Below, piece after piece: positions 42,490-52,116 of a stretch of DNA of 64,000 nt (its first letter is position 1; every line of letters begins with the position of its first letter). A program made the translations under genes and the position numbers. Source of the DNA: Gammaproteobacteria bacterium. Lineage in GTDB: Bacteria > Pseudomonadota > Gammaproteobacteria > Pseudomonadales > Azotimanducaceae. The stretch spans positions 1 to 64,000 of the forward strand of contig JAPPAV010000140.1 of NCBI GenBank assembly GCA_026705345.1. Direction: 5' to 3'. Below the pieces are notes generated by a model. That model ran no database searches. It was not told where the DNA came from and saw nothing but the letters and a program-made list of their open reading frames with translations.

Positions 42490-43389
42490 TCAGGACTTCG
42501 CCCAGTTCATGGTCGTGAGGATCTTCATGCCGTGGTGGAACGCGCCTTCGGGCGTGTTGAGGAAGTCTTCGCGTCCTAGCAGCACGCGCAATTCGTAGGG
42601 CTTGTCCTTGAGCCACTCCTCGTCCAGGAAGTCGTAGCTCTCCACCGGCCGCAGCGCCAAGCGGCTGTAGGTGACATGCAGGACCACCCGTTCGCCATCC
42701 GTCGTGCGCGGATAGTTGGAATGCCACGTCGAGCCGTCCCAGACCACGCAGTCCCCCGGTGCGCACTCGGTGGCGACGGCGCCGGGTTCCTCCGTGGTCT
42801 CCTGTTCGGTTGGATGACGACGCAGCAGATGCGATTTGGGAACGACCTTCGTGGAGCCGTTGGCCTCGTTGAACTCGTCGCAGGCCCAGCAGAACGTCAC
42901 CAACTGGTTGTGGAGGGGAAACGGCGCCGGAGTCCAGTTCTGGTCGGCGTGCAGACCAATGGCACTGGCGCCCTTGGGACGGATGCTCGCTGCAATCTGG
43001 GAGATCATCGCGCCCTTGCCGCACATCACCTCGGCAACCGTGAGCAGCTTCGGGTTGAGGATCACTTCCTCGAAGATCGGATCCTTGTGCAGCAGCATGT
43101 TGGCACCCCCGCCCAACGCGCGGCGATCCTCGGGCGTGTTCTCGTGGGCGATGCGGATGATGGTCTGGCGAAGCCGTGCGTTGAACTCCCGCGTGCCCGC
43201 TCGGCGCACATAGCCGTAGCCGTCTTCCTTGAGTTCCTCGATCGTGTCGGCGACTTCGTTTGTCTCGACCCGAGCCTGCAACTCGTCCGCAAGATCGAAC
43301 GGAGCACGGGTCTCGAAGATCTTCTCGAACTTGGGAGGAGGCGGCTGCGCGTTCGCCTCCTGCTCTTCAAGTGCTTCGGCTTCGCTCAT
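42490..43389 (-). CDS. Phytanoyl-CoA dioxygenase (PhyH) family protein
   Basis: This 299-residue Fe(II)/2-oxoglutarate-type oxygenase has the H-x-D facial-triad motif in GLHADQNW and the distal His in DGSTWHSNYPRTT, followed by an Arg (GERVVLHVTYSRLAL) for 2-oxoglutarate. The N-terminal 50 residues are charged and helical. The substrate is unknown. ATG 43389 is used; the frame continues far upstream only as antisense to amt. It converges with the alpha-2-macroglobulin gene, with an 8-base gap. Confidence 0.85.
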   Translation of the reverse strand: MSEAEALEEQEANAQPPPPKFEKIFETRAPFDLADELQARVETNEVADTIEELKEDGYGYVRRAGTREFNARLRQTIIRIAHENTPEDRRALGGGANMLLHKDPIFEEVILNPKLLTVAEVMCGKGAMISQIAASIRPKGASAIGLHADQNWTPAPFPLHNQLVTFCWACDEFNEANGSTKVVPKSHLLRRHPTEQETTEEPGAVATECAPGDCVVWDGSTWHSNYPRTTDGERVVLHVTYSRLALRPVESYDFLDEEWLKDKPYELRVLLGREDFLNTPEGAFHHGMKILTTMNWAKS

Positions 43390-43474
43390 GTCTTCGACTC
43401 CAGTCTTCGCGCGAACGGGAATCATGCAGAAACGCGCTCGGGCGGGCAAATTCGCCGAGCCCGACGACGCGGGC

Positions 43475-43501
43475 AAAGAAAAAGGGCGCCGGTTGGCGCC
43501 C
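43475..43501 (-). terminator. Intrinsic terminator after amt
   Basis: On the minus strand a 7-bp G/C stem (GGGCGCC, loop AACC, GGCGCCC) at 43501-43484 is followed by TTTTTCTTT. It begins 25 bases after the amt stop, so it ends the torF-glnK-amt transcript. Confidence 0.88.
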
Positions 43502-43526
43502 TTCCCAAGTACTGCGCTGGAAACTG

Positions 43527-44792
43527 TCAGGCGGCCTGCTGGAACTCCGGGTAGGCCTCGATGCCGGTCTCGGCAATGTCGACGCCCGACATCTCTTCTT
43601 CCTCGGAAACCCGGATGCCCATGGTCAGCTTGAGGACGTACCAGACGATCCCCGCGGCGATGAACACCCACAGGAAGATGCCGGCGATGCCGATCAACTG
43701 CCCGAGGATCGTGGCGTCGGCGTTGAACGGGAACAGCGCCACCGCGAGGATCCCCCAGATGCCGCAGGTGCCGTGAACGCTGATGGCGCCGACCGGATCG
43801 TCGATCCTGATCTTGTCCAGCAAGACGATCGAGGCCACCACTATCACGCCGCCAACCGCGCCGATGACCATCGCCCAGAAAGCGGGCGGCGACAGAGGAT
43901 CGGCCGTTATCGCGACCAATCCCGCGAGCGCACCGTTCAATGCCATCGTCAGGTCGGCCTTGCCGAACCAGAGCCGCGCCAGGATGAGTGCCGCTACCAG
44001 GCCGCCGCAGGCGGCGATGTTGGTGTTGACGAATACCTGCGCCACCGCGTTGGCCTCGTCCACGTTGGAGATTTTGAGCTCGGAACCGCCATTGAACCCG
44101 AACCAGCCGAACCACAGGACGAACATGCCCAACGTGGCGAGCGGCATGTTGCAGCCCGGGATGGCGTTCACATGGCCGTTGGGTCCGTACTTCCCGGCCC
44201 GGGGGCCAAGCAGGATGACGCCGGCAAGTGCCGCGGCGGCACCGCACATGTGGACGATGCCGGAACCGGCGAAGTCCGAATAGCCGGCGGCACTGAGCCA
44301 GCCCCCGCCCCAAGTCCACATACCCTGCACGGGGTAGATCAACCCGGTCATGACGACCGCGAAGATCAGGAACGCCCACAGCTTCATCCGCTCGGCGACG
44401 GCACCCGAGACGATGGACATCGCCGTCGCGACGAACACCACCTGGAAGAAGTAGTCCGACCGTTCAGAATGGTCCGTCGCCACGCCGCCGGCCGTCCCGG
44501 CTACGATCTCCTCGGTCGTGTTCTCCACGCCGATCAGCCATCCGAAGCTCGGCAGGATGCCGCCCTCGGCGTTGTTCATGTACATGATGTAGTAGCCGAA
44601 CAGCAGGTACATGATGCAGGAAATGGAATACAGCGCGACGTTCTTGGTGAGAATCTCCGAGGTGTTCTTCGCCCGGATCATTCCCGCCTCGAGCATCGAG
44701 AAGCCGCATGCCATGAACATCACGAGTACTCCCATCACCAGGAAGTAGAAGGTGTCGATGGCGTAGTTGGTTTGGGTTAGCAGATCTTCCAC
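43527..44792 (-). CDS. amt: Ammonium transporter
   Basis: This 421-residue Amt/Rh channel has the family start FYFLVMGVLVMFMACGFSML, the signature CGFSMLEAGMIRAKN, the conserved Asp region DYFFQVVF, and the pore histidines in SGIVHMCGAAAALAG and GAISVHGTCGIWG. No cleaved signal is evident. The C-terminal tail (IRVSEEEEMSGVDIAETGIE) is the region that GlnK would contact. It follows glnK on the same strand after 103 bases. Confidence 0.95.
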   Translation of the reverse strand: MEDLLTQTNYAIDTFYFLVMGVLVMFMACGFSMLEAGMIRAKNTSEILTKNVALYSISCIMYLLFGYYIMYMNNAEGGILPSFGWLIGVENTTEEIVAGTAGGVATDHSERSDYFFQVVFVATAMSIVSGAVAERMKLWAFLIFAVVMTGLIYPVQGMWTWGGGWLSAAGYSDFAGSGIVHMCGAAAALAGVILLGPRAGKYGPNGHVNAIPGCNMPLATLGMFVLWFGWFGFNGGSELKISNVDEANAVAQVFVNTNIAACGGLVAALILARLWFGKADLTMALNGALAGLVAITADPLSPPAFWAMVIGAVGGVIVVASIVLLDKIRIDDPVGAISVHGTCGIWGILAVALFPFNADATILGQLIGIAGIFLWVFIAAGIVWYVLKLTMGIRVSEEEEMSGVDIAETGIEAYPEFQQAA

Positions 44793-44895
44793 GATCAGTT
44801 GCTCCTTGTCTTCTCACCCCAACGTCGGGCAACGTTGTCCCTCGAACCGACTTTGCTCATCGGTCCAATGCGCGTCGCTGGAGAGTGGGCTTAGG

Positions 44896-45319
<424 letters not shown>

Positions 45320-45321
<2 letters not shown>

Positions 45322-46003
45322 ACAAGTCCTTCGACAAGGATACAAAGACCCGCGCTTCGCAGTCGCGTCCGCAAGCGTCCTCGTCGAGGTTCGTGCCGAC
45401 CATACCAATGCCGAAGCTCACACCACCCAACGGAAGCGACGCGGTCAACGAATAGTCGATGTACTCGCTGTCATCCCCGAAGAAATCGTCGCTCTTGGCG
45501 ATATTCAATCCCACGGAGAAGTCGAGGCCGATCTCTTCGGTCAGCGCATAGCTGTAGCTCGCGTAGGGGTAGAAGAAGGTCTCATTGGGTGCAGCCAGAT
45601 ACTCCGGCGAGTAGTTGAGCCCCACGCTGAAGTCACCGAAGGACAGGCTCACGGCAGCCTCCTGGTAGTTCAGGTCCGTGTCGTTGGGGTACTGAAAGTG
45701 GATCAGCTGCAACCCTAGCTCCATGCCGTCGGCTATCTCACCGCTCCAACCGACATAGAGGTCCCACTCCATGGACGTTTCACCGAAGTTCACGTTCGAC
45801 GCCCAGGTTCCCACCGAGAACCCACCCTCGAACGCGACGTCGAAACCGCCCTGTATGGCCGGGTCACGACCCGTCTGCGACCATCCTCGGAACGAATAGT
45901 CCGAAGTGAGCGTCACGTTGCCCGCGACTTCCGCTGCCACGGCTGCGGGCACGGTCAGCGCCATCGCTATTGCGGCAGTCAGCAAGGTCAGAAGCTTCTT
46001 CAT
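45320..46003 (-). CDS. TorF-family putative outer-membrane porin
   Basis: This 227-residue protein has a signal peptide (KKLLTLLTAAIAMALTVPAAVAA) and then alternating beta-strands such as NVTLTSDYSFRGWSQTGRDP, the hallmark of the TorF/TIGR02001 family. The C-terminus ends VFVSLSKDL. In several gammaproteobacteria this porin precedes glnK and amt and is induced under nitrogen limitation. Start ATG 46003 is chosen because the signal peptide begins there. A sigma-54-type promoter lies about 80 bases upstream. Confidence 0.86.
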
Positions 46004-46038
46004 TTCACTAGCCCCCTTGGTTGAACCATCGTAAACGC

Positions 46039-46059
46039 GGCGCATCGGTGGGATGCGCC
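46039..46059 (-). other. Leader hairpin of torF, GGCGCATC-N5-GATGCGCC
   Basis: A perfect 8-bp stem (46039-46046 and 46052-46059) with a 5-base loop lies inside the predicted 5' leader between the sigma-54 start site and the torF start codon. It has no T-run, so it is more likely a stabilising or regulatory stem than a terminator. Confidence 0.45.
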
Positions 46060-46082
46060 GAATGCCCATATGATGCTCGAAC

Positions 46083-46098
46083 AGCACGGACTGTGCCA
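46083..46098 (-). promoter_or_regulatory. Sigma-54-type promoter of torF-glnK-amt
   Basis: Minus-strand TGGCACAGTCCGTGCT matches the TGGCAC-N5-TTGCW consensus. The GG (-24) and GC (-12) doublets have exact spacing; the second box is GTGCT rather than TTGCT. The start site would fall near 46072, giving a leader of about 69 bases. Nitrogen control through NtrC would be expected. Confidence 0.75.
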
Positions 46099-46308
46099 GA
46101 AATTTTTGTCAATCAATTCAACACATTACAAATTGAGACCACCCTGTTCGCTCTTTTGTTGGGCACCCTGAAGTGGCGAGGCACCGAATTGGTGCGTTTC
46201 GGCGCGGGGCCGACGAAATCCAATGGACGTTCTTGGCGGCAAACGCTGACACGAAGTCGGGACATTGGCTGCTGCCCAACGGTGTCGCAACTACCTAAAC
46301 TCCGGGCC

Positions 46309-47808
46309 ATGTCCGTCACCATCCGAACGCGTGCGCAAGTGGGTATCGACGCGCCGCAGGTTCTCGTCGAGGCTCATTGCCAGCCTGGAACGCCCTCGTT
46401 CACCGTCGTCGGCATGGCGCAGACCGCCGTCCGGGAAGCGCGCGACCGGGTACGCAGCGCGATCAAGAACGTCGGACTGAAGTTCCCCTTGGGTCGGCTC
46501 GTGGTCAATCTCGCCCCCGCCGATCTCGCCAAGCACGGTGGCCGATACGACCTCGCCATCGCAATCGCCATTCTCGCCGCTACGGAACAGGTCAACCGCC
46601 AACACCTAGACCGCCTCGAGTTCCTCGGCGAACTGTCGCTCTACGGCGAGGTGCGCGGCGTACGCGGCGCGTTCTGCGCGGCATCCGGGCTCAACGGTCG
46701 AGACGACGGTTTGGTCATCCCCGCGGAAAATCTCGACGAACTTGCCCCTCTCAGCGGTGTGGCCGTGTATCCGGTCTCCACGCTCAAGGATGCAGTTCGC
46801 TTGTTGCAGGCAGGCGAATTGCCGGAGCCCAGTCGACATTCCCGACCCCCGAAGCGTTCAAGCCCGGCGGAGTCGCTCTCCGATGTGCGGGGCCAAGCAA
46901 CAGCGAAGCGGGCGCTCGCCGTGGCTGCCGCCGGGGGCCATCACCTACTGATGACCGGACCACCCGGAACCGGCAAGACCATGCTCGCCCGACGGCTGGC
47001 CGGCCTGTTGCCGCGTCTTTCCGTCGACGAAGCAATCGAGGTAGCCAACGTCTACTCCGTGTCGACACGCAACGCCCCGGATTTCGGCAGTCGTCCGTTC
47101 TGCGACCCGCATCACACGGCGTCGCCGGCTGCAATCGTCGGTGGCGGCAACCCGATCGCACCCGGAGAGATCACCCTCGCCCACCGAGGCGTACTGTTCC
47201 TCGATGAATTGCCGGAGTACCAGCGCAGCGTCCTCGAGGCGTTGCGGGAGCCCCTGGAAGCCGGCGAAGTCGCGGTCGCCCGGGTCGGACAGACGGTGCG
47301 CTACCCGGCGCGGTTCCAGCTCGTGGCGGCCATGAATCCGTGTCCGGCGGGGTACGTCTGCGACGAAGCCCACTGCCGTTGCGCGCCCCACCAGGTACGC
47401 CAGTACCGCAGTCGCATCTCGGGGCCCCTGCTCGACCGCATCGACATTCGGGTCGAGGTCGGTCCGGTGCCCGAGCAGGATCTCTGGGGCGAACCCCCGT
47501 CGGCAGCCGAGGACACTGAATTGCGCGAACTCGTCGTTGCGGCCCAGACCCGGCAAATCCGACGCGCCTCCAAGGTCAATGCAGCGCTGACGGTCCGGGA
47601 GATCGAACGCTACTGCACCCTGGCTCCATCTGCCGCAAAGCTATTGCGACGCGCCGCGAGCAAATTTCGCCTGTCCGCGCGCGCGGTTCATCGGCTGCGC
47701 AAGGTCGCATTGACGATCGCCGATCTCGCGGACGCCGACGAAGCCACCGCCGCACACGTCGCGGAAGCACTCACGTTCCGGGCGTTAGATGAAGAGTTGG
47801 CGGGGTAG
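46309..47808 (+). CDS. comM: ComM/YifB-family Mg-chelatase-like ATPase
   Basis: This 499-residue AAA+ protein promotes branch migration during natural transformation in Vibrio and Acinetobacter. The N-terminal ChlI-like domain (TFVVGMAQTAVREARDRVRS-like, VNLAPADLAKHG) is followed by Walker A GPPGTGKTML, Walker B LFLDELPEY and the zinc segment CPAGYVCDEAHCRC. The C-terminal lid is LSARAVHRLRKVALTIADL. ATG 46309 is preferred; the open frame upstream is non-coding. Transformation competence cannot be deduced from this gene alone. Confidence 0.93.
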   Translation: MSVTIRTRAQVGIDAPQVLVEAHCQPGTPSFTVVGMAQTAVREARDRVRSAIKNVGLKFPLGRLVVNLAPADLAKHGGRYDLAIAIAILAATEQVNRQHLDRLEFLGELSLYGEVRGVRGAFCAASGLNGRDDGLVIPAENLDELAPLSGVAVYPVSTLKDAVRLLQAGELPEPSRHSRPPKRSSPAESLSDVRGQATAKRALAVAAAGGHHLLMTGPPGTGKTMLARRLAGLLPRLSVDEAIEVANVYSVSTRNAPDFGSRPFCDPHHTASPAAIVGGGNPIAPGEITLAHRGVLFLDELPEYQRSVLEALREPLEAGEVAVARVGQTVRYPARFQLVAAMNPCPAGYVCDEAHCRCAPHQVRQYRSRISGPLLDRIDIRVEVGPVPEQDLWGEPPSAAEDTELRELVVAAQTRQIRRASKVNAALTVREIERYCTLAPSAAKLLRRAASKFRLSARAVHRLRKVALTIADLADADEATAAHVAEALTFRALDEELAG

Positions 47809-47820
47809 CGCGAAAGTCGG

Positions 47821-48306
47821 CTAGCCCCCGTCGCCGGTTACTCCCGCCATGTGCTCGATGGCGGCGCGTAGTTCCGCGTCGGTGCACGTCGCACAGGTGC
47901 CCATCGGGGGCATGACGTTAAGTCCTTCCTTGGTGGTCCGAAGCAGTTCTTCCATGCCCTTCTCAAGGCGAGGCTTCCACGCTTCGGCATCTCCGATCTT
48001 CGGCGCGTTGCTCTGTCCCATGTCATGGCAGGCAAAACAGCGTAGGGCGTAGATCTCTGCACCGCTCCTTCCTGTCGCCTGCACGACCACCGGCACGGCC
48101 GCTTCCACCCCGCCGCAGTCGTCACCTTCAAGGCAGAGTTCGCCGAACGGACGCGTGCGTTCCTCGATGTCCGCCACTGTGCCCGCGGGGACATCGTCAC
48201 CCACGGCACCAATGGCAACCAAGCCTAGGCAGGCAACGCAAACGTATTTCCTGACGGTGGACACCAAGACTGCGCTCTTCTGACTGGAGGACGCAATTAT
48301 ACGCAC
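47821..48306 (-). CDS. Cytochrome c5-like monoheme cytochrome c
   Basis: A 161-residue periplasmic electron carrier. It has a hydrophobic signal (VCVACLGLVAIGAV), a heme-binding Cys-Phe-Ala-Cys-His motif in IYALRCFACHDMGQ, and the c5-type C-terminal block GLNVMPPMGTCATCTDAEL. That block supplies the Met ligand and the extra disulfide pair typical of cytochrome c5. It is convergent with comM and appears monocistronic. Confidence 0.86.
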   Translation of the reverse strand: MRIIASSSQKSAVLVSTVRKYVCVACLGLVAIGAVGDDVPAGTVADIEERTRPFGELCLEGDDCGGVEAAVPVVVQATGRSGAEIYALRCFACHDMGQSNAPKIGDAEAWKPRLEKGMEELLRTTKEGLNVMPPMGTCATCTDAELRAAIEHMAGVTGDGG

Positions 48307-48347
48307 GGGTCGGGCCAGCCGAACCAGAGCCGTCTAACCCTTCTAGC

Positions 48348-51300
48348 CTATGCCGCCTCGTCTTCCCGAGTCCGAGGGGAGTGGCCGTTCTGCGTTCTTG
48401 CAGACACCGGTTCCGCTAGGGCGTCTGCCAAGTAGCGCTCCCGCTTGGCGAGCGCCGCCCGGGCGGCGTTTTCCTTCACCGGCCCGTACCCCTTGATCCC
48501 GGCGGGTAGTTTGGCGAGCGCCACGCACGCCTCGTAGTTCGCCGCGTCGAGCACATCGACGAGGGTTTGCATATCGGCTTCGAAGGTCGCCAGGAGCTCC
48601 CGCTCCAGCCGCCGCTCCGCCGTGTGACGGAACGGGTCCAACGCCGTGCCGCGCAGCCAGCGTAGTTTCGCCAGCACCCGGAGGACCGGTGCGAACCAGC
48701 CGCCGACGGCGATCTTGCTCGGTCGGCCGTTGGCGCCCCGACGCCCCAGGAACGGCGGCGCGAAGTGGAAGGTCGTCTTGAAGCCCGGATCGAACTGGCC
48801 ACCGAGTTTGGTCGCGAAATCCAGTCCGACGCCAGCCGGGCGCTTGGAGAAAAGTCGTGCGACCTCGTATTCGTCCTTCACCGCCAACAGCTTGAAGTAG
48901 CTGTCGGCAACCGCCGCGACAAGTGCGTTCTCGGTTGGATGGACGCGCAACTCGGCGTCGCGGACGCGCTCGATCAACTGCTCGTAGCGCCTTGCCAATG
49001 CTTCGTCCTGGTAGTCGACCAGGAACGTCCGGCGGACGGCGATCCGCTCGGCAAGCGTCTCCGAGCGCTGCGGTTGCATCACTTCGGAACGCGCAATCGG
49101 CATGGCGATGTGCCTGTCTCCCTCGGTTTGCGGGTTCAAGTCGACGTGCGCCGCCAAGCGTCCGTGATGGAACGCTGCGAGATTGTCGGCGACCGCCACG
49201 CCGTTCTGCGAGATGGCCCGTTCCAGCGCTGCCACCGACACGGGAATCGCCCCGGTCTGGTAGGCATAGCCAAGCATCAATACGTTGGCGGCGGTGGTTG
49301 ATCCGAACAGAGCCCGACTGGCGGAGTCCGCGTCCACCGTCGCCATGTGCCTGGCCCGGTGACGAAGCCTGTCCGAAAGCCTGGCGAGGTCGACGCCGTC
49401 GCGCTGCCTCAGCACGAATTCCGCGGTCGGCGCGACATGGCTGTTCAGGACCACGGTGGTTCGTTGCGGCGAGGCCAACGGGAGCACATCGCGGCTCGCT
49501 GCCGTGACCGCGTCGGCGGCGATCAGCATGTCGACGGATACCGGCGGAATCCGCGTGGGAGGATGCGGCGCATCCGATGCCGAGATCCGCACGTGGCTCG
49601 TTACCGCGCCCCCTTTCTGGGCCAGTCCCGTCATGTCGAGGGTCGACACGTACCGACCATCCAGGTGAGCGGCCGTGCCGAGTAGTTGGGAAACGGTGAC
49701 GATACCTGTCCCGCCGACACCCGCTATCAGGATGTTGGCCGACTCCGGCCCGATGTCGGGTTCCGGAAGCCGTTCCCCGATGTCATCCCGCACCGGGATT
49801 CGCGACTTCGGTCTCGCGCCGGAGACCGTTACCAGGGCCGGGCAGAATCCGTCGAGGCACTTGAGATCCTTGTTGCAGGCACTCTGGTTGATCGTTCGCT
49901 TGGTGCCGAACTCCGTCTCGAGCGGCTCCACGGCCACGCAGTTGGACTGGACGGAACAGTCCCCGCAGCCCTCGCAGACGGCGTCGTTGATCACGACGCG
50001 CACATCGGGGTCAGGGGCGAGACCGCGTTTGCGGCGCCTGCGCAGTTCCGCCGCGCAGGTTTGCTCGTAGACCAGCACACTACATCCCGGGACGTTCTCG
50101 AGTTCCCTTTGCACGGCGTCGAATTTGCGGCGCGACACGACCCGAACGGGACTTTTTCGATGCCGCCCGGGATCGTCGCTGACGACGCGCACGTCGGCCA
50201 CGCCCTCGGCACGCACCTGCGCGACGATGTCCTCGACCGTCAAGCCGCCCTCGACGGGTTGACCACCGGTCATCGCCACGGCGTCGTTCAGGAGGATCTT
50301 GTAGGTGATGTTCACGCCAGCGGCGACGGCAGCGCGGATAGCGAGTATCCCCGAATGGAAATAGGTGCCGTCGCCGAGATTGGCGAAGATGTGCTGTTCA
50401 TCCGTGAATGGCGCCTGGCCGATCCAGTTCACGCCCTCGGCCCCCATATGCGTGACCGTCGCCGTGCTTCGATCCATCCACTGGGCCATGTAGTGGCAAC
50501 CGATGCCGGCTGCCGCCCGGCTTCCTTCGGGGACGCGGGTCGAGGTGTTGTGCGGGCAACCCGCGCAATAGAGGGGTTGGCGAGCCTCCTTGGCGTTCTT
50601 GGCATCGTCCGGCAACGCGCCGGCGGTTACAGCGACTTCGCCCAGGTAGCCGGTATCCGTCACACGCTTCAAGACCGTCGCCAGCGTCGACGCGATCATC
50701 GGCACGTCGAGCTCGCCCGACTGCGGAAATCCGCAAGTCAGGCCCGGGTCCGTTGCACCGGTATCCACTGTCCGGGGACACTTGCCCAACACTTCAACCG
50801 GATCACCGAACAGGATGGCCTTCAACTGCTCCTCGATGAAGGCGCGTTTCTCCTCGACCACGAGGATCCGGTCGGTCCCCTGGCAGAACTCCCGCACCCG
50901 GTCGCCGTCGAGGGGCCAGGTCATGCCCAACTTGACCAGCCGAATGCCAGCATCGGCGATTCCTTCCTCGCAGCGGAGCTCCAGCTTGTCCAACGCCTCC
51001 CGGACGTCCGCATACGCTTTGCCCGCCGTCACGACCACCAAACGCGGTCGCGACGGCGAGGCGACGATTCGGTCGATTGGATTTGCGGATGCGAACGCCC
51101 GGGCCAGGCGCAGTTTCGTCTCCAACCGGGATTCCTGCTCGAGGGGCGAGTCGCCAAGCCGGATATGCACGTCGTGTCGCCGGAGTTTGAGATTTCGCGC
51201 AGCGGAATCTCGGGGCGGCCGCGAAGCGGTCGCGTCGCCGTGGGGCGGCAGCACGAATCGGTGGCGATCAAGTCCCACCTCGACGCTGAGTGCGCTATCC

Positions 51301-51935
51301 ATGACGTCGGTCAGTGCAATAAGTCCGGTCCAGCATCCGGCGTAGCGGGACAGCGCCCAGCCGGCAAGCCCGAAGTCGAGAACGTCCTGAACGTCGGCGG
51401 GCGCCAGGACCGGTATGCCGAGATCGCGCAGTTCGTATTCGCTTGCCGCCGGCAGGGTCGACGACTTGCAGCCATGGTCGTCGCCGACGACGGCCACCAC
51501 GCCCCCCAACGGGCTCGTCCCCGCCGCATTGGCGTGGCGTATCGCATCCGTGGAGCGGTCGAGGCCCGGAGCCTTGCCGTACCACATCCCGAATACGCCG
51601 GCATGACGGGCACCTGGGAATAGGCCGACCTGCTGGGTACCCCACACCGCGGTGGCCGCGAGATCCTCGTTGATGCCCGGTTGGAAGACGACCCGGTGCG
51701 CTTCGAGTTGCGACGAGTTGCGCCACAACGCCTGGTCCAGACCGCCGAGGGGAGAGCCCCGATACCCGGATACGAACCCGGCCGTGTCGAGCCCCGCCCG
51801 ATCATCCAGCCGCCGCTGGTCCAGAGGCAGGCGGGCGACCGCCTGGATGCCGGTCAGGAACGCCGTTCGCACTTCGGAACCGTAGCGTGCCTCAGCGAGT
51901 GAGCGCGTCATGGCCATCGGCGTGTCAGCGTGCAT
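48348..51935 (-). CDS. Fused indolepyruvate-type 2-oxoacid:ferredoxin oxidoreductase
   Basis: This 1195-residue single-chain enzyme oxidatively decarboxylates aryl- or branched-chain 2-oxoacids to acyl-CoA with ferredoxin. N-terminal pyrimidine-domain motifs are SGYRGSPLGGLDQALW and FQPGINEDLAATAVWG. The TPP region is in NLGDGTYFHSGILAIRAAVA. A ferredoxin-like Cys cluster is CEGCGDCSVQSNC plus CNKDLKCLDGFCP, and the gamma domain begins ANILIAGVGGTGIVTVS. The C-terminal part matches the DUF6537-type tail. Start ATG 51935 has an ideal AGGAGG six bases away. It is divergent from an Lrp regulator, its probable controller. Confidence 0.92.
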   Translation of the reverse strand: MHADTPMAMTRSLAEARYGSEVRTAFLTGIQAVARLPLDQRRLDDRAGLDTAGFVSGYRGSPLGGLDQALWRNSSQLEAHRVVFQPGINEDLAATAVWGTQQVGLFPGARHAGVFGMWYGKAPGLDRSTDAIRHANAAGTSPLGGVVAVVGDDHGCKSSTLPAASEYELRDLGIPVLAPADVQDVLDFGLAGWALSRYAGCWTGLIALTDVMDSALSVEVGLDRHRFVLPPHGDATASRPPRDSAARNLKLRRHDVHIRLGDSPLEQESRLETKLRLARAFASANPIDRIVASPSRPRLVVVTAGKAYADVREALDKLELRCEEGIADAGIRLVKLGMTWPLDGDRVREFCQGTDRILVVEEKRAFIEEQLKAILFGDPVEVLGKCPRTVDTGATDPGLTCGFPQSGELDVPMIASTLATVLKRVTDTGYLGEVAVTAGALPDDAKNAKEARQPLYCAGCPHNTSTRVPEGSRAAAGIGCHYMAQWMDRSTATVTHMGAEGVNWIGQAPFTDEQHIFANLGDGTYFHSGILAIRAAVAAGVNITYKILLNDAVAMTGGQPVEGGLTVEDIVAQVRAEGVADVRVVSDDPGRHRKSPVRVVSRRKFDAVQRELENVPGCSVLVYEQTCAAELRRRRKRGLAPDPDVRVVINDAVCEGCGDCSVQSNCVAVEPLETEFGTKRTINQSACNKDLKCLDGFCPALVTVSGARPKSRIPVRDDIGERLPEPDIGPESANILIAGVGGTGIVTVSQLLGTAAHLDGRYVSTLDMTGLAQKGGAVTSHVRISASDAPHPPTRIPPVSVDMLIAADAVTAASRDVLPLASPQRTTVVLNSHVAPTAEFVLRQRDGVDLARLSDRLRHRARHMATVDADSASRALFGSTTAANVLMLGYAYQTGAIPVSVAALERAISQNGVAVADNLAAFHHGRLAAHVDLNPQTEGDRHIAMPIARSEVMQPQRSETLAERIAVRRTFLVDYQDEALARRYEQLIERVRDAELRVHPTENALVAAVADSYFKLLAVKDEYEVARLFSKRPAGVGLDFATKLGGQFDPGFKTTFHFAPPFLGRRGANGRPSKIAVGGWFAPVLRVLAKLRWLRGTALDPFRHTAERRLERELLATFEADMQTLVDVLDAANYEACVALAKLPAGIKGYGPVKENAARAALAKRERYLADALAEPVSARTQNGHSPRTREDEAA

Positions 51936-51951
51936 CCGTGACCTCCTGAAC

Positions 51952-51965
51952 CATGATCTTTCATG
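51952..51965. promoter_or_regulatory. Inverted repeat CATGA-N4-TCATG near the oxidoreductase start
   Basis: Perfect 5-base arms with a TCTT spacer lie 17 bases upstream of the oxidoreductase start. It is a candidate Lrp half-palindrome that would act together with the second repeat at 52053. Confidence 0.35.
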
Positions 51966-52052
51966 AACAATCCTATGCCGAATATCAGAGGACATGCGTT
52001 GCTATTTTCTTATGTGACCGTCGCACACCGATAAATGTTCCTAAGAAAAGCC

Positions 52053-52068
52053 TTCCATTAGGATGGAA
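52053..52068. promoter_or_regulatory. Inverted repeat TTCCAT-N4-ATGGAA in the Lrp leader
   Basis: Perfect 6-base arms (52053-52058 and 52063-52068) with a TAGG spacer, 49 bases before the Lrp start. It has the same 4-base spacing as the repeat at 51952, and the two centres are about 102 bases apart. Confidence 0.4.
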
Positions 52069-52116
52069 ATGCCACTAGGGTAGTGAGGTGGACGTGTCGA
52101 TCAGGGGGATTGGCCA

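Larger units (their letters stand above)
46004..46308. other. Divergent intergenic region between torF and comM
   Basis: About 305 bases without a gene. On the torF side it holds a sigma-54-type promoter (46083-46098) and a leader hairpin (46039-46059). On the comM side there is only a small GCACC-GAATT-GGTGC inverted repeat (46181-46195). I see no small RNA or peptide gene that I can support. Confidence 0.6.
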
